Shown: positions 1 through 9,653 of the stretch, piece after piece | Layout: every line of letters starts with the position of its first letter | Numbering within the stretch: position 1 is the stretch's first letter | Assembly (NCBI GenBank): GCA_009921765.1 | Contig: RFXC01000003.1 | Span: 1 to 62,684, forward strand | Direction: 5' to 3' | DNA: 62,684 nucleotides | Source: Betaproteobacteria bacterium | GTDB lineage: Bacteria; Pseudomonadota; Gammaproteobacteria; Burkholderiales; Burkholderiaceae | Translations under genes and position numbers: made by a program | The notes under the pieces: model-generated | Databases searched by the model: none | Seen by the model: only the letters and a program-made list of their open reading frames with translations | What the model was told of the DNA's origin: nothing

Positions 1-173
1 CCACCGTGAGCCAGGCGCTGCCGGAGCCGGATCCCGATCGCGAGTGGCGGCTGAAAGGCTCGGCCCGGCTGACGCGCGCGACCCGCCCGGCAGGGTTTGT
101 CCGGGTATTGCCCGCGCCCCTCCCGATCGTGCGACACTTCTGCCCTTCGTCAAGCCCTCACAGGAGATTCGAC

Positions 174-1172
174 ATGATCCGTCGTCTGCTCGGCGCCGCG
201 CTGGCCATCGCGCTCGCAGTGCCCGCTTCAGTTTCGCTCGCCCAGGACAAACTCACCGCACTGCATTCGTTTCCAGCCAACTGGGTGTACTCGCGAAGCT
301 TCCTCAATTTCGTGAAAAAGGTGAATGACGAAGGCAAGGGCATCGTCGAGATCACCGTACGCGGCGGCCCCGAGGCCATGGGCATGTTCGAGCAGCCCAA
401 CGCGGTACGCAACGGCGTGGTCGACATGGTGTATACGCCGTGCGCGTTCTATGCTGCCGCCGTGCCCGAGTGCGATGCCGTGTCGGCCTCCTCCATCGAC
501 GGCCCCACAGCACGCAAGAGCGGCGCCTACGACGCCTTGAACGAAGCCCACATGAAGCGCATGGGCGTGCACTACCTGGGCTGGTTTGACAGCGGCATCC
601 GCTTCCACCTCTGGTCAACCAAGGAAATGAAGACCGACGCGCAGGGCAACCTCGACGTGAAGGGCTTCAAGGTGCGCGGCAACCCCATCTACAACGCCTT
701 CCTCACCAACTTCCTGGGTGCGCAGGTGCTGAACATGCCCTCCACCGACATCTACACCGCGCTCGAGCGCGGCACCATCGAAATCACCGGCTGGACCGAG
801 ATCGGCATCATGGATGCCAACTGGGACAAGCACCTCAAGTTCCGGCTCGACCCGAAGTTTTTCTCCACCGATCTGGGCGTGATCATCAACGCGAAGAAAT
901 GGGCGTCGCTGCAGCCAAAGACGCGCGAGTTCCTCACCAAGATGGCGATTGAGCACGAGGTGGCGAGCATCGCCGACATGCAGCAGATCCGGGATCGCGA
1001 GATCGCCGAACTCGAAAAGCGCGGCGTCAAAACCTTCGCGCTCGGCGCCGAGGCCGGCAAGCGCTTCATCGCCGGTGCAAGCGCCGCAGCGCACGCCCGC
1101 ATGAAAGAGCGGATGGACAAAGCGGGCGTGCCCAACGATTACGACAAGGTCGTCAAGCTGTTTACACCCTGA
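174..1172 (+). CDS. dctP: TRAP transporter solute-binding protein (DctP family)
   Basis: Periplasmic receptor of a tripartite ATP-independent transporter, probably for an organic acid; the ligand cannot be read from sequence. I chose the ATG at 174 because it follows an AGGAG at 162-166 and begins a clear Sec signal peptide (MIRRLLGAALAIALAVPASVSLAQ); the open frame extends further upstream but without leader-like sequence. The mature protein, about 332 aa with the leader, has the usual DctP length and the typical 'KGFKVRG' and 'YTALERGTIE' segments. The small and large membrane subunits follow at 1306 and 1824, so the three form an operon. Confidence 0.9.
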   Translation: MIRRLLGAALAIALAVPASVSLAQDKLTALHSFPANWVYSRSFLNFVKKVNDEGKGIVEITVRGGPEAMGMFEQPNAVRNGVVDMVYTPCAFYAAAVPECDAVSASSIDGPTARKSGAYDALNEAHMKRMGVHYLGWFDSGIRFHLWSTKEMKTDAQGNLDVKGFKVRGNPIYNAFLTNFLGAQVLNMPSTDIYTALERGTIEITGWTEIGIMDANWDKHLKFRLDPKFFSTDLGVIINAKKWASLQPKTREFLTKMAIEHEVASIADMQQIRDREIAELEKRGVKTFALGAEAGKRFIAGASAAAHARMKERMDKAGVPNDYDKVVKLFTP

Positions 1173-1305
1173 GCGCAGCCGCTCCTGCCGGACGATGGCG
1201 CGTGATATGCATCGCGCCGTCGTCGTCCGGGCACCGACCTGAGCTTTGGCCTGTCCCTCACTCTGACCCTGCCCCTAACCGCGCCCCGACCCGCGAAAGC
1301 CGGCC

Positions 1306-1824
1306 GTGAACCTGATCGCCCGACTCCATACGCTGCTCATCCAGACCATGGCGGTCGCGGCCGCACTGCTCATGGTGGCGGTCATGATCACCATCTGTCT
1401 CGATGTCCTGATCCGCAATCTTGACCGCCAGCCCTCTGCCCACTTCTTTACCTTCAGCGAATACGCGCTGCTCCTCATTCCCTGCCTCGGGGCGCCCTGG
1501 CTGGTTCGCGAGAAGGGTCATGTGTACGTGGAACTGCTGCTGATGACCCTGAAGCGGCCCGCGCGAAAATGGTTTCTGCGCGCGATCGGTCTGCTCTGCG
1601 TGGCCATCTGCCTCACCATGGCCTGGTACGGGTTTGAGGTCACGATGCTCGACTGGGTTCAGAACAACAAGGACGTGCGTTCATTCGACGCGCCGCGCTG
1701 GGCCATCGTGATGTGGATCCCGATCTCGTTTCTCTTCATGGGGCTCGAGTTCGTGCGTTATCTGTGGCGTGACGAATCACCGCTCGCAGCCCTGGCAAGC
1801 GAAAGCGGCGGAGCCAACGACTGA
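1306..1824 (+). CDS. dctQ: TRAP transporter small permease (DctQ family)
   Basis: Small membrane subunit of the TRAP transporter, 172 aa with four hydrophobic segments. It is thought to stabilise the large subunit. The start is a GTG at 1306 (MNLIARLHTLLIQTMAVAAALLMVAVMITI), which opens directly into the first membrane helix. The stop codon overlaps the ATG of the large-subunit gene by one base, a sign of translational coupling. It lies 133 bases after dctP, and no gene is visible in that gap. Confidence 0.88.
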   Translation: MNLIARLHTLLIQTMAVAAALLMVAVMITICLDVLIRNLDRQPSAHFFTFSEYALLLIPCLGAPWLVREKGHVYVELLLMTLKRPARKWFLRAIGLLCVAICLTMAWYGFEVTMLDWVQNNKDVRSFDAPRWAIVMWIPISFLFMGLEFVRYLWRDESPLAALASESGGAND

Positions 1825-3137
1825 TGGACTGGATCTGGCCCGCCATCGTGCTGTTCGGCGCATCGGTTGCGCTGATGCTGGTTGGCATACCGGTGGCCAT
1901 CGCGTTTTTCGCGACCAACATCATGGCCGCGGTGTTCTACATGGGCGGATCGGCTGCAATCGGCCAGGTGGTAAACAACGGCTTTGGCGCGATGACCACC
2001 TTCGCGCTGGTGCCCATCCCCATGTTCCTCCTGATGGGCGAACTGTTCTATCACACGGGTCTTGCCACGCGCTGCTTCAACGCCGCCGACAAGCTGTTGG
2101 GCAACGTCCGCGGTCGCCTGTCCTATGTCACGCTCATCGGCGGCACCGCGTTTGCCGGCCCTGCCGGTTCTTCCATGGGCGCGTGTGCGCTCCTCGGCTC
2201 GCTGATGGTCCCCGACATGATGAAGCGGGGCTACAACAAATACCTGTCGATCGGTCCGATCATGGGCGTGGGCGGGTTGGCGGTCATCATCCCGCCGTCG
2301 GCACTGACCGTGCTCCTCGCCACGCTGGGGCAAACCGACGTCACCGACTTGCTGCTTGCCGGCATCATCCCGGGCCTGGTGCTTGCGGTCATGTATGGCG
2401 TGCTGATCTGGGGCTGGACGGTTATCGATCCCAGTGCTGCGCCCTACTACGAAGTCAAGCCCGCGCCGTTCGCCGAGAAAATCCGGCTGATCGTTTTCGA
2501 TGTGCTGCCGATGGTAGGACTGATCGTATTTTCGGTGGTGCTGATGCTGGTGGGCTGGGCCACGCCCACCGAAGCGGCAGCGCTGGGCGCGCTGTCGGTC
2601 GCGGTGCTCGCCGCCTGCTACCGCACGCTCACCTGGCAGGCGATCGTCCGTTCGGTGGAGGGCGCGCTTCGGGTCACGGTGATGTCGTTCCTGATCATCT
2701 TCGGCTCGGCCACGTTTGCCCAGGCGCTCGCCTTCACGGGCGCCTCGAGCGGACTCATGAACTGGGCGCTGTCGTTCGAACTCGCACCGCTTGCCATGCT
2801 GCTCGCCATGATCGGCATTCTGCTGTTCCTGGGCTGTTTCATGGACCAGCTGTCCATGATGCTGCTCACCGCGCCCATCTTTTTCCCGCTGGCCAAGACG
2901 CTGGGCTTTGACCTCACGTGGTTCGGCCTCATCATGCTGCTCGCGCTCGAGATCGGCTACACCACGCCACCCTTCGGGCTGCTGCTCTTTGTGATGAAGG
3001 GCGTGGCACCGCCGGAAACCACCATGCGTGACATCTATCTCGCCGCCGCACCGTTCATCGCCTGCGTGCTGATTCTGATCGCGCTCATCATCATGTTCCC
3101 GCCGCTTGCCACCTGGGTGCCGGCACTGGCGAAATAG
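1824..3137 (+). CDS. dctM: TRAP transporter large permease (DctM family)
   Basis: Large, transport-catalysing membrane subunit of 437 aa with about a dozen hydrophobic segments. It carries family hallmarks such as the glycine/proline-rich 'GGTAFAGPAGSSMGACALLGSLMVPDMMKRGY' region near residue 110 and 'GYTTPPFGLLLFVMKG' near residue 375. It should use a sodium or proton gradient to import the ligand delivered by the upstream DctP. It ends 8 bases before the stop of the convergent CoA-transferase gene. Substrate unknown; an organic acid fits the adjacent CoA-transferase. Confidence 0.92.
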   Translation: MDWIWPAIVLFGASVALMLVGIPVAIAFFATNIMAAVFYMGGSAAIGQVVNNGFGAMTTFALVPIPMFLLMGELFYHTGLATRCFNAADKLLGNVRGRLSYVTLIGGTAFAGPAGSSMGACALLGSLMVPDMMKRGYNKYLSIGPIMGVGGLAVIIPPSALTVLLATLGQTDVTDLLLAGIIPGLVLAVMYGVLIWGWTVIDPSAAPYYEVKPAPFAEKIRLIVFDVLPMVGLIVFSVVLMLVGWATPTEAAALGALSVAVLAACYRTLTWQAIVRSVEGALRVTVMSFLIIFGSATFAQALAFTGASSGLMNWALSFELAPLAMLLAMIGILLFLGCFMDQLSMMLLTAPIFFPLAKTLGFDLTWFGLIMLLALEIGYTTPPFGLLLFVMKGVAPPETTMRDIYLAAAPFIACVLILIALIIMFPPLATWVPALAK

Positions 3138-3145
3138 CGCAGGTC

Positions 3146-5827
3146 TCAGATCACGCCTTCCTCTGCGAGCCTGGCAATGTCCGAGGACGACATACCGAGA
3201 TAGGTGGAGAGGATGAACGCATTGTCTTCGCCATAGCAGGGCGCTCCGCGATCGATCAGCCCGCCGCTCCAGGCAGGCGTTCGTGACAGCTTCACCGGAA
3301 ATTCGCCCACCGGCCAGCGACCAATCTTGCTGCCCGTCACTTCGGACAGCCAGTCAAGCGCGCGCAGTTGCGGGTCGTGATCGCAGCGATCTTCGGCAGT
3401 CTGACAGACGCCCGCCGGCACCCCGGCGCGCTGCAGCCGCTGCATGCAGTCATAGTCGTTCTGCTGGAGCGTCCATGACTGCACAGCCTGGTCGAGCGCA
3501 TCCTGGTTCGCGAGGCGGGCAGCAAGCGTTTCAAAACGCGGGTCCTGCGCCAGCGCAGTCATGCCGCTTTCGCGGATGAAGGCCTGCCATTGGGATTCAT
3601 CGAAGCAGGCGATCGCGATCCAGCGGTCGTCGCCGCGAAGCCGATACGCGCCGTGCGGGGCCGCGGGCTTATAGGGCGAGCGGTTGCCCGTTCGCTGCCA
3701 CACGCGGCCATTGGCCGACCAGTCGAGCACTGCAACACCGGTCTGAAAGATCCCCGCTTCGCACTGCGAGGCATCGATCCACTGCCCTTCCCCCGTGCGC
3801 TCGCGGTGCCAAAGCGCACCCAGCGCTGCGAGCGCAAACCCATAGGCACCAATCCAGTCGAGATACGAATAGCCCCATCCGGCCGGCATCGCAGGCTCGG
3901 GCAGTCCGGACATGTCGGTGGAGCCCACCAGCGACGCTGCAATCGGACCCACGGTGCGAAATCGGCCGTACCGGCCTACCGACCCCATCCCTGACTGCTG
4001 CACATAGATGATGTCGGGCCGGATCGAGCGCATCACGTCATAGCCCAGGCCCAGGCGCTCAAGAACGCCGGGCGAAAAGCCCTCGGCCACAATGTCCGAG
4101 ACCCGGATCAGTTCCTTCGCGATGGCGAGGCCCTTCGGATGCCGGATATTGAGCGAGAGCCCGCGCTTGCCCGAGTTCTTGTTGTTGAACTGCCCGCCCA
4201 TATCGGGGTCGGTGACGCCGACGAGCGGCGCGGTAGCTCGCTCGCGTGCCTCGCGGCCGCCAACCGGCGCCATGGCCGCAAGCCGGGTATCCGGGTTTTC
4301 CTTCCACTCAACCTTGAGGCTCTCTGCGCCGAGGGACGCGAGAATCCGTGTGCCCCCTGCCGACGCAAGAAACCAGGAGAAGTCGAGGATGCGGACGCCC
4401 TGCAGTGCAAACGGCATACCGCGCGCTGACTGCTGCGGGGCGGCGGAGTGCGGGCTGGCGGAGTGCGGTGCGGCCGGAGCCTGCGGGCCAGCCGCAGCGC
4501 ACACCGGCGATTCAGCAGACGATTCGGACGCGCGCGCGGCAACGCCCGGCGCGCCCAGCCACCCGGCGAGCCTTGCCTGATGTTCGCCGAGCGCAGGCGC
4601 CGGCCCGCAGCTCTGCCACGCCGTCGCGGTGCTCAGCCACTTGCTCACCGGGTAGCACAGCGACCGCCCAAGCTCGGGGTGTTCGATGTTGGAAAAGGTT
4701 GCACGCTGCTGCCAGTGCGGATCGGTCGCGTTTTCATGCGGCTTTCGCACCGGCGCCCACAGCAAACCCGCCTCCTGCGCGGCCTGCCAGGGCACAGTCT
4801 CATGGCGCCAGGCCCGCATGAAACGCTGCACAACGTCGAGCGTGTGCATGGTGGCCTCATCGGTACCCGCCGACCCCGGAATCGTTCGCGCCTTGAAGTC
4901 GGCCTCGGCAGCGGGCTGCTCGAGATCAGCAGCCATCTGCCATCGGTCGAGAAAGGGCACGAGCTTTGCCTTGTCGCGCGCCGATACCCCCCAGGTCATG
5001 ACCCAGCGTCCATCCTTGGTGTGGCTCACATTGGGCGAGCGGCTGGGAAATTCGACTGCGTGGCGCGCGGTCTGACGGAAGACCGGGGCGCGCCGCATCA
5101 CCCAGGACATCACGTCGATCTCGGTGTTCTTCGATACCGCCTCATGCACTGCGCAGCACAAATCCTGGCCCTCTCCGGTACGCGCACGGTGAAGAAGCGC
5201 CGCCACGATGGCCGCCGCCAGCTGATCACCGGCAATGTGATACGCGTGCCAGCTCTGCGGGGCGATCGGCGGCGTGTCGTACTGGCCGGTGGGATCGGGG
5301 TCGTAACCGCAATTCATCATCACGCCGCCCAGCGCCAGATGCACCAGATCGCCCGCCTGAAAATCTTTCCACGGGCCGGTGTCACCGAATGGCGTCATGC
5401 GGGCATGAATCAGCCTCGGAAAGCGCTCTGAAAGCAACTTGTCGGGCGAGAGACTTGTGGCAAGGCGCCCGTTGGTGCCATCGACCAGGATGTCCGCGGA
5501 CGCAATGAGCGCGAGCATCTGTTCGCGCTGCTGCGCGTCTGCGGCATCCAGCACCACCGACTGCTTGCCCCGGTTGTAGTTCATGAAGAAAAGCGATCGG
5601 TCGGCACCCGGCTGATCGCCAACAAACGGTCCGATGGTGCGGGTGGGACTACCCGAGGGCGGCTCGATCTTGATCACCTCGGCACCGAGCCCGGCAAGCA
5701 CAAGACCCACGTATTCGGCCGATTCGTCGGCCACTTCAACCACCCTGAGCCCGGCCAGCATGCCGGGCTTGCCGGCGGGCGACAGACGTTGTGCGAGGGA
5801 TTCGGCCGGCGCTGAGGGCGTGGACAT
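3146..5827 (-). CDS. Double-domain CaiB/BaiF-type (family III) CoA-transferase
   Basis: Protein of 893 aa made of two complete family-III CoA-transferase domains, about residues 22-405 and 475-893, joined by an Ala/Ser/Pro-rich linker (about 410-470). Single-domain members are about 400 aa, so this is a fusion or duplication. Both halves keep a candidate catalytic aspartate followed by the 'HR.RTGEGQ' helix: Asp201 in 'IAGDQLAAA' and the Asp in 'YLDWIGAYG' of the second half. Family members move CoA between carboxylic acids. The neighbouring TRAP operon and Bug receptor suggest that an imported acid is activated here. The ATG at 5827 lies just upstream of domain one. Substrate unknown. Confidence 0.88.
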   Translation of the reverse strand: MSTPSAPAESLAQRLSPAGKPGMLAGLRVVEVADESAEYVGLVLAGLGAEVIKIEPPSGSPTRTIGPFVGDQPGADRSLFFMNYNRGKQSVVLDAADAQQREQMLALIASADILVDGTNGRLATSLSPDKLLSERFPRLIHARMTPFGDTGPWKDFQAGDLVHLALGGVMMNCGYDPDPTGQYDTPPIAPQSWHAYHIAGDQLAAAIVAALLHRARTGEGQDLCCAVHEAVSKNTEIDVMSWVMRRAPVFRQTARHAVEFPSRSPNVSHTKDGRWVMTWGVSARDKAKLVPFLDRWQMAADLEQPAAEADFKARTIPGSAGTDEATMHTLDVVQRFMRAWRHETVPWQAAQEAGLLWAPVRKPHENATDPHWQQRATFSNIEHPELGRSLCYPVSKWLSTATAWQSCGPAPALGEHQARLAGWLGAPGVAARASESSAESPVCAAAGPQAPAAPHSASPHSAAPQQSARGMPFALQGVRILDFSWFLASAGGTRILASLGAESLKVEWKENPDTRLAAMAPVGGREARERATAPLVGVTDPDMGGQFNNKNSGKRGLSLNIRHPKGLAIAKELIRVSDIVAEGFSPGVLERLGLGYDVMRSIRPDIIYVQQSGMGSVGRYGRFRTVGPIAASLVGSTDMSGLPEPAMPAGWGYSYLDWIGAYGFALAALGALWHRERTGEGQWIDASQCEAGIFQTGVAVLDWSANGRVWQRTGNRSPYKPAAPHGAYRLRGDDRWIAIACFDESQWQAFIRESGMTALAQDPRFETLAARLANQDALDQAVQSWTLQQNDYDCMQRLQRAGVPAGVCQTAEDRCDHDPQLRALDWLSEVTGSKIGRWPVGEFPVKLSRTPAWSGGLIDRGAPCYGEDNAFILSTYLGMSSSDIARLAEEGVI

Positions 5828-5980
5828 GGCAATCTCGAATTGGATTCAATGAAACATCGGGTCGGCACGCCACGCGATGTGGCCTACCATCGTGCGACAG
5901 CCTTGGAAGTTGGCGCGTGTGCGAGGCCTTCTCGATCGCATGCTCGGGCGCAAGGCATTCTAATCACCGGAGACATCCCC

Positions 5981-6937
5981 ATGAAGCGCAGTTTCGTTGC
6001 GGCATTTCTGTTTATGCTTGCCAGCGCAGTCACCGCACAGCCCTGGCCCAATCAGTCGCTCCGGCTGGTTGTGCCGTTCGCGCCCGGCGGCGGCGTGGAC
6101 ACCATGGCACGCATCCTTGCGCAACCCCTTGCACAGCGCCTCGGGCAATCGGTGGCGGTCGACAACCGCGGCGGCGCGGGCGGCAACATCGGTACCGAAG
6201 TCGCCGCGCGCTCAAAACCCGATGGCTACACCATTCTGATGGCCTCGGTCAGTCCGAATGCTGTGAATGTTCATCTCTATTCCAAGCTGCCGTTTGATCC
6301 CATCCGCGATTTCGAGCCGGTCATCTATTTCTCGCAGGTGCCCAACATCCTGGTGGTCGCAGCCGGTTCGCCATACAACTCGGCGCGTGAACTGATCGAT
6401 TTCGCGCGTGCCAACCCGAACAAGGTGAGCTACGGCTCGGCCGGTGTGGGCTCGTCACACCATCTGGCCGGACAGATGCTTGCAACCCATACCGGCGTGC
6501 AGCTGATGCATGTGCCGTATCGCGGTGCCGGCATGGCGCACTCCGACCTGCTTGCAGGCACGATCACGCTCATGATGGACACCACCGCGCCGGTTTCCTT
6601 CGTGGCAGCAGGCAAGATGAAGGCGCTTGCGGTGGCAGCCGACAAGCGTTCACCTGCTTTTCCGCAGCTCCCCACTTTCTCCGAGCTGGGTATCAAGGGG
6701 GTGTCGATGTCGGCCTGGTACGGTGTGATGGCGCCTGCAGGCACGCCGCGCGAGATTGTCGATCGGCTGAACACCGAGATCAATGCGGTGCTGAAGGATC
6801 CGGCAGTGGTGAAGCGGCTCAATGACCTGGGCGCCGATATCGGCGGCGGCAGCGCGCAAGACTTCGGCCGTTTCGTCGAGGCCGAAATCAAGCGTTATGC
6901 GGAAGTGGTGAAGGCCGCGGGAGCGAAACTCGACTGA
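5981..6937 (+). CDS. Bug family tripartite tricarboxylate receptor
   Basis: Periplasmic binding protein of the Bug/TctC family, 318 aa. The ATG at 5981 is preceded by GGAGA at 5969-5973 and opens a signal peptide ending near 'VTAQPWPNQSLRLVVPFAPGGGVDTMARI'. The 'PFAPGGG.D' loop and 'VVDNRGGAGGNIGTEVAA' are diagnostic ligand-binding elements. No TctA/TctB membrane genes lie alongside, so this is an orphan receptor, as is very common in Bordetella-like genomes. It is transcribed away from the CoA-transferase gene, with 153 bases between the two starts. Ligand unknown. Confidence 0.9.
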   Translation: MKRSFVAAFLFMLASAVTAQPWPNQSLRLVVPFAPGGGVDTMARILAQPLAQRLGQSVAVDNRGGAGGNIGTEVAARSKPDGYTILMASVSPNAVNVHLYSKLPFDPIRDFEPVIYFSQVPNILVVAAGSPYNSARELIDFARANPNKVSYGSAGVGSSHHLAGQMLATHTGVQLMHVPYRGAGMAHSDLLAGTITLMMDTTAPVSFVAAGKMKALAVAADKRSPAFPQLPTFSELGIKGVSMSAWYGVMAPAGTPREIVDRLNTEINAVLKDPAVVKRLNDLGADIGGGSAQDFGRFVEAEIKRYAEVVKAAGAKLD

Positions 6938-6984
6938 GCGGCGAGCGAACCCCAGGCGCCCCCGCGCAAGCGATAGCGCCTGAC

Positions 6985-7395
6985 TTACGCGGGCACGAAA
7001 CGCGGCAGGGTGAGCTCGGGCGATACATCATCGAACACCACGCGAAGCGGCATCCCGGCGCGAGCGCCTTCAGGAATGCCGCCCGCGAAATTGCTGATCA
7101 GAATCGGCCCTTCCTCGAGCTTCACCAGACAGGCATCGTAGGGAACGTCGTCGCGAAAGCTCACCCAGTAGGCGCGGTGAAACAGCACCCAAGAAAGCAG
7201 CGTCGCGCGTCCGCTCACATCCTCCCACGACTGCCGATCGGACAGGCAAGCCGGGCACACCGGACCCGGCGGAAAGTGACGGTCACCGCAAGCATCGCAG
7301 CGCTGCACTGCCAGGCGATGCTCTCGCGCGCGCTGCCAGAACGGGCGGGCGTCGGGATCGTCGGACGGAAGCGGCTTGTCATAGTGTCCAAGCAT
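6985..7395 (-). CDS. Zn-ribbon/OB-fold protein (DUF35 type), thiolase partner
   Basis: Small protein of 136 aa with a rubredoxin-like zinc ribbon, 'CDACGDRHFPPGPVCPACLS' (two CxxC pairs), followed by an OB-fold domain typical of DUF35. I placed the start at the ATG 7395, giving MLGHYDKPLPSDDPDARPFW, which matches the usual N-terminus; the longer frame overlaps the neighbouring thiolase. These proteins form complexes with non-decarboxylating thiolase or lipid-transfer-type proteins and act in acyl-CoA chemistry. The thiolase-like gene ends 11 bases upstream, so the two are very probably co-translated. Confidence 0.85.
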   Translation of the reverse strand: MLGHYDKPLPSDDPDARPFWQRAREHRLAVQRCDACGDRHFPPGPVCPACLSDRQSWEDVSGRATLLSWVLFHRAYWVSFRDDVPYDACLVKLEEGPILISNFAGGIPEGARAGMPLRVVFDDVSPELTLPRFVPA

Positions 7396-7406
7396 GTCGG
7401 GTCTCC

Positions 7407-8540
7407 TCAGCCGCGGGTGTAGATGATCGAACGCGTGCAGGGGGCGGTTGCCACGTACTGCACGATCTCGCAGTCGGGCACCTGGCGCTCGCCGCACTCG
7501 CCACGCAGCTGCCGTACCGCCTCGACGTTGAGCGCCCAGCCCTGCATGTAGGAGTTGGACAGGTGACCGCCGTCAGTGTTGGTGGGCAGCCTGTTGCCCA
7601 GCTGAAGCGTGCCGCCCTCCACGAACGCGCCCGCTTCGCCCCGCTCGCAGAATCCAAGCCCCTCAAGGCTGAAGAGCACGGTGGGACTGAAGTTGTCATA
7701 GCACATGAGCGCATCGACATCAGACGGGCCAACGCCCGCCATCGCGTAGGCCTGTTGCCCCGCGTCCCGTGTTTCGGCATACCAGAAGTCGGGATCGAAG
7801 TTGGGAATGGCGCTTCGGCGAAACGCGTCGCGGGCACCAAAACCGGAGATCAGCACCGGGGGCTTCTTGAGATCGCGCGCGCGATCGGCGGTGGTGAGGA
7901 TGAGGCAGACCGCGCCGTCGTTGATGAGACAGTAATCAAAGAGCCGGAGCGGTTCAACGATCGGGCGCGACGCCTCGTGATCATCGATCGACATGGGCGT
8001 CTTCATCACCGCATCCGGCTGCAGCAGGGCGTGCCGACGAAATGCAACCGACACCTCGGCGAGCTGACGCGTGGTGGTGCCATAGCGCTCCATGTGCATG
8101 CGGAACATCATGGCGTGGGCGGCCCCCGGCGAGGTAAAGCCCCAGGGATCCCAGAACGCGGCGCTTTCCTCCCCGCCGTAGTTCACCCGGCGCGAGCGAC
8201 CGATGTTGGCGTAGATGAGCGCAACATACTTGGCTGCGCCCGTATGGAGCGCAAGCGCGGCCTCAACAATCGACATCCCCGACATTCGGCCGTGCGGCGG
8301 CATTTGCAGGGTCCAGCGCGGATCGAGGCCCAGGATCTCGCCCATCCGCGCGTAGTAGGGCACCCGGCAGCACACCAGACCGTCGATCTGGTTCTTGTCG
8401 AGCCCGCAGTCTTCGATCGCGGAGCGAAACGCCTGCGCGCCCAGCCCGTAGTCGCTCACATCGGGAAAACTGCCGTAGGCGGTGTTGCCAACCCCCACCA
8501 CGGCGATCTGGTTCTTGAGCGCATGTAGCGGACTGCTCAT
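7407..8540 (-). CDS. Thiolase-like / sterol-carrier-X-type acyl-CoA enzyme
   Basis: Thiolase-fold protein of about 377 aa from the ATG at 8540 (MSSPLHALKNQIAVVGVGNTAYG), which has an AGGAG at good spacing; an in-frame start further upstream is less convincing. 'IAVVGVGNTAYG' at the N-terminus and 'MCYDNFSPTVLFSLEGLGFCERGEAGAF' plus 'NTDGGHLSNSYMQGW' are typical of the thiolase subgroup paired with DUF35 proteins. That subgroup carries out retro-Claisen or aldol-type cleavage on acyl-CoA intermediates. The canonical Cys of biosynthetic thiolases is not obvious. Its place after leuB-like and TRAP genes suggests a catabolic role in this cluster. Confidence 0.82.
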   Translation of the reverse strand: MSSPLHALKNQIAVVGVGNTAYGSFPDVSDYGLGAQAFRSAIEDCGLDKNQIDGLVCCRVPYYARMGEILGLDPRWTLQMPPHGRMSGMSIVEAALALHTGAAKYVALIYANIGRSRRVNYGGEESAAFWDPWGFTSPGAAHAMMFRMHMERYGTTTRQLAEVSVAFRRHALLQPDAVMKTPMSIDDHEASRPIVEPLRLFDYCLINDGAVCLILTTADRARDLKKPPVLISGFGARDAFRRSAIPNFDPDFWYAETRDAGQQAYAMAGVGPSDVDALMCYDNFSPTVLFSLEGLGFCERGEAGAFVEGGTLQLGNRLPTNTDGGHLSNSYMQGWALNVEAVRQLRGECGERQVPDCEIVQYVATAPCTRSIIYTRG

Positions 8541-8559
8541 CCTGCGTTCTCCTGGTTGC

Positions 8560-9636
8560 TCAACGGCCGGCTTCGAGTGCCTCGAGCACTGCATCGCCCA
8601 TCTCGCGGGTGCCCACCTGCTTCATGCCCGGTTGCATGATGTCGCCGGTGCGATAGCCGCTCGCGAGTGCCTGCCCGACCGCCCGCTCGATGCGATCCGC
8701 GAGATCGGAACGATCAAACGAGTGCCGCATCATCATCGCGGCCGACAGAATCGCGGCAAGCGGATTGGCGAGGTTGCGTCCGGCAATATCGGGCGCCGTG
8801 CCGTGCACCGGCTCGTAAAGCCCTTTGCGACCCAGCGCGAGCGAGGCCGAGGGCAACATGCCGATTGAGCCCGTGAGCATGGCGGCGGCATCCGAGACGA
8901 TGTCACCAAACACATTGCCCATGACCATCACGTCGAACTGTCTGGGCGCACGCATGAGCTGCATCACCGCGGCATCGACAAACTGGTGCGTGAGCTCGAC
9001 ATCGGGATATTCCCGGCCCACGCGAGTCACCACCTTGCGCCAGAGCTGCATCACCTCCAGCACATTGGCCTTGTCGACCGAACACAGCTTGCGCCGACGG
9101 GTACGCGCGAGCCGAAACGCCACGTGAGCGATACGCTCGATCTCGGGTTCGGTGTAAACCATGGTGTTCACCGCGCGCGCCACCCCATCAGCGGTGGTGT
9201 CAAAGCCGCGCGGTTCACCAAAATAAAGATCACCCGTCAGCTCGCGCAGAATCATGAGGTCCAGGCCCTCGACGACCTCACGCTTGAGCGTGGAGGCGCC
9301 GATCAGCTCGGGAAACAGAAAGGCCGGACGGAAATTCGCAAACAGGTCGAGGTCCTTGCGAAGCCGCAACAGGCTCGCGCCGGGCCGTGTCTCGTAGGGA
9401 ATGTCTTCATCACCGGGCACGCCCACGGCGCCAAACAGGATCGCCTCGGCCTTGCGGGCAAGCGCAAGCGTGTGGGCCGGCAGAGGGTCGCCGTGGGATG
9501 CGAGGGCGTCCGCGCCTATCGATCCGTGGGCAAGCTCGAAGCCCGCCACAGAACCCGCTACCGCCTGCACCACGCGAACCGCCTGCTCGGTGACTTCGGC
9601 GCCGATGCCGTCACCGGCAAGAACCAGAATTTTCAT
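8560..9636 (-). CDS. leuB: 3-isopropylmalate dehydrogenase-like protein
   Basis: NAD-dependent beta-decarboxylating dehydrogenase of 358 aa. The ATG at 9636 gives [18 protein letters not shown]. '[21 protein letters not shown]', '[14 protein letters not shown]' and '[18 protein letters not shown]' are the usual LeuB substrate and metal segments, and '[18 protein letters not shown]' lies in the cofactor region. In leucine synthesis it oxidises 3-isopropylmalate. Here it sits inside a minus-strand run with TRAP transporter and thiolase genes, so a role on a related 2-alkylmalate in catabolism is possible. Sequence alone does not separate the two options. Confidence 0.88.
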   Translation of the reverse strand: MKILVLAGDGIGAEVTEQAVRVVQAVAGSVAGFELAHGSIGADALASHGDPLPAHTLALARKAEAILFGAVGVPGDEDIPYETRPGASLLRLRKDLDLFANFRPAFLFPELIGASTLKREVVEGLDLMILRELTGDLYFGEPRGFDTTADGVARAVNTMVYTEPEIERIAHVAFRLARTRRRKLCSVDKANVLEVMQLWRKVVTRVGREYPDVELTHQFVDAAVMQLMRAPRQFDVMVMGNVFGDIVSDAAAMLTGSIGMLPSASLALGRKGLYEPVHGTAPDIAGRNLANPLAAILSAAMMMRHSFDRSDLADRIERAVGQALASGYRTGDIMQPGMKQVGTREMGDAVLEALEAGR

Positions 9637-9653
9637 GCGATGCGCTCCGAGAG

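Noticed and set aside
1769..2911. Alternative frame within the first dctM gene
   Set aside because: His/Arg-rich, not membrane-like, fully covered by the large permease gene.
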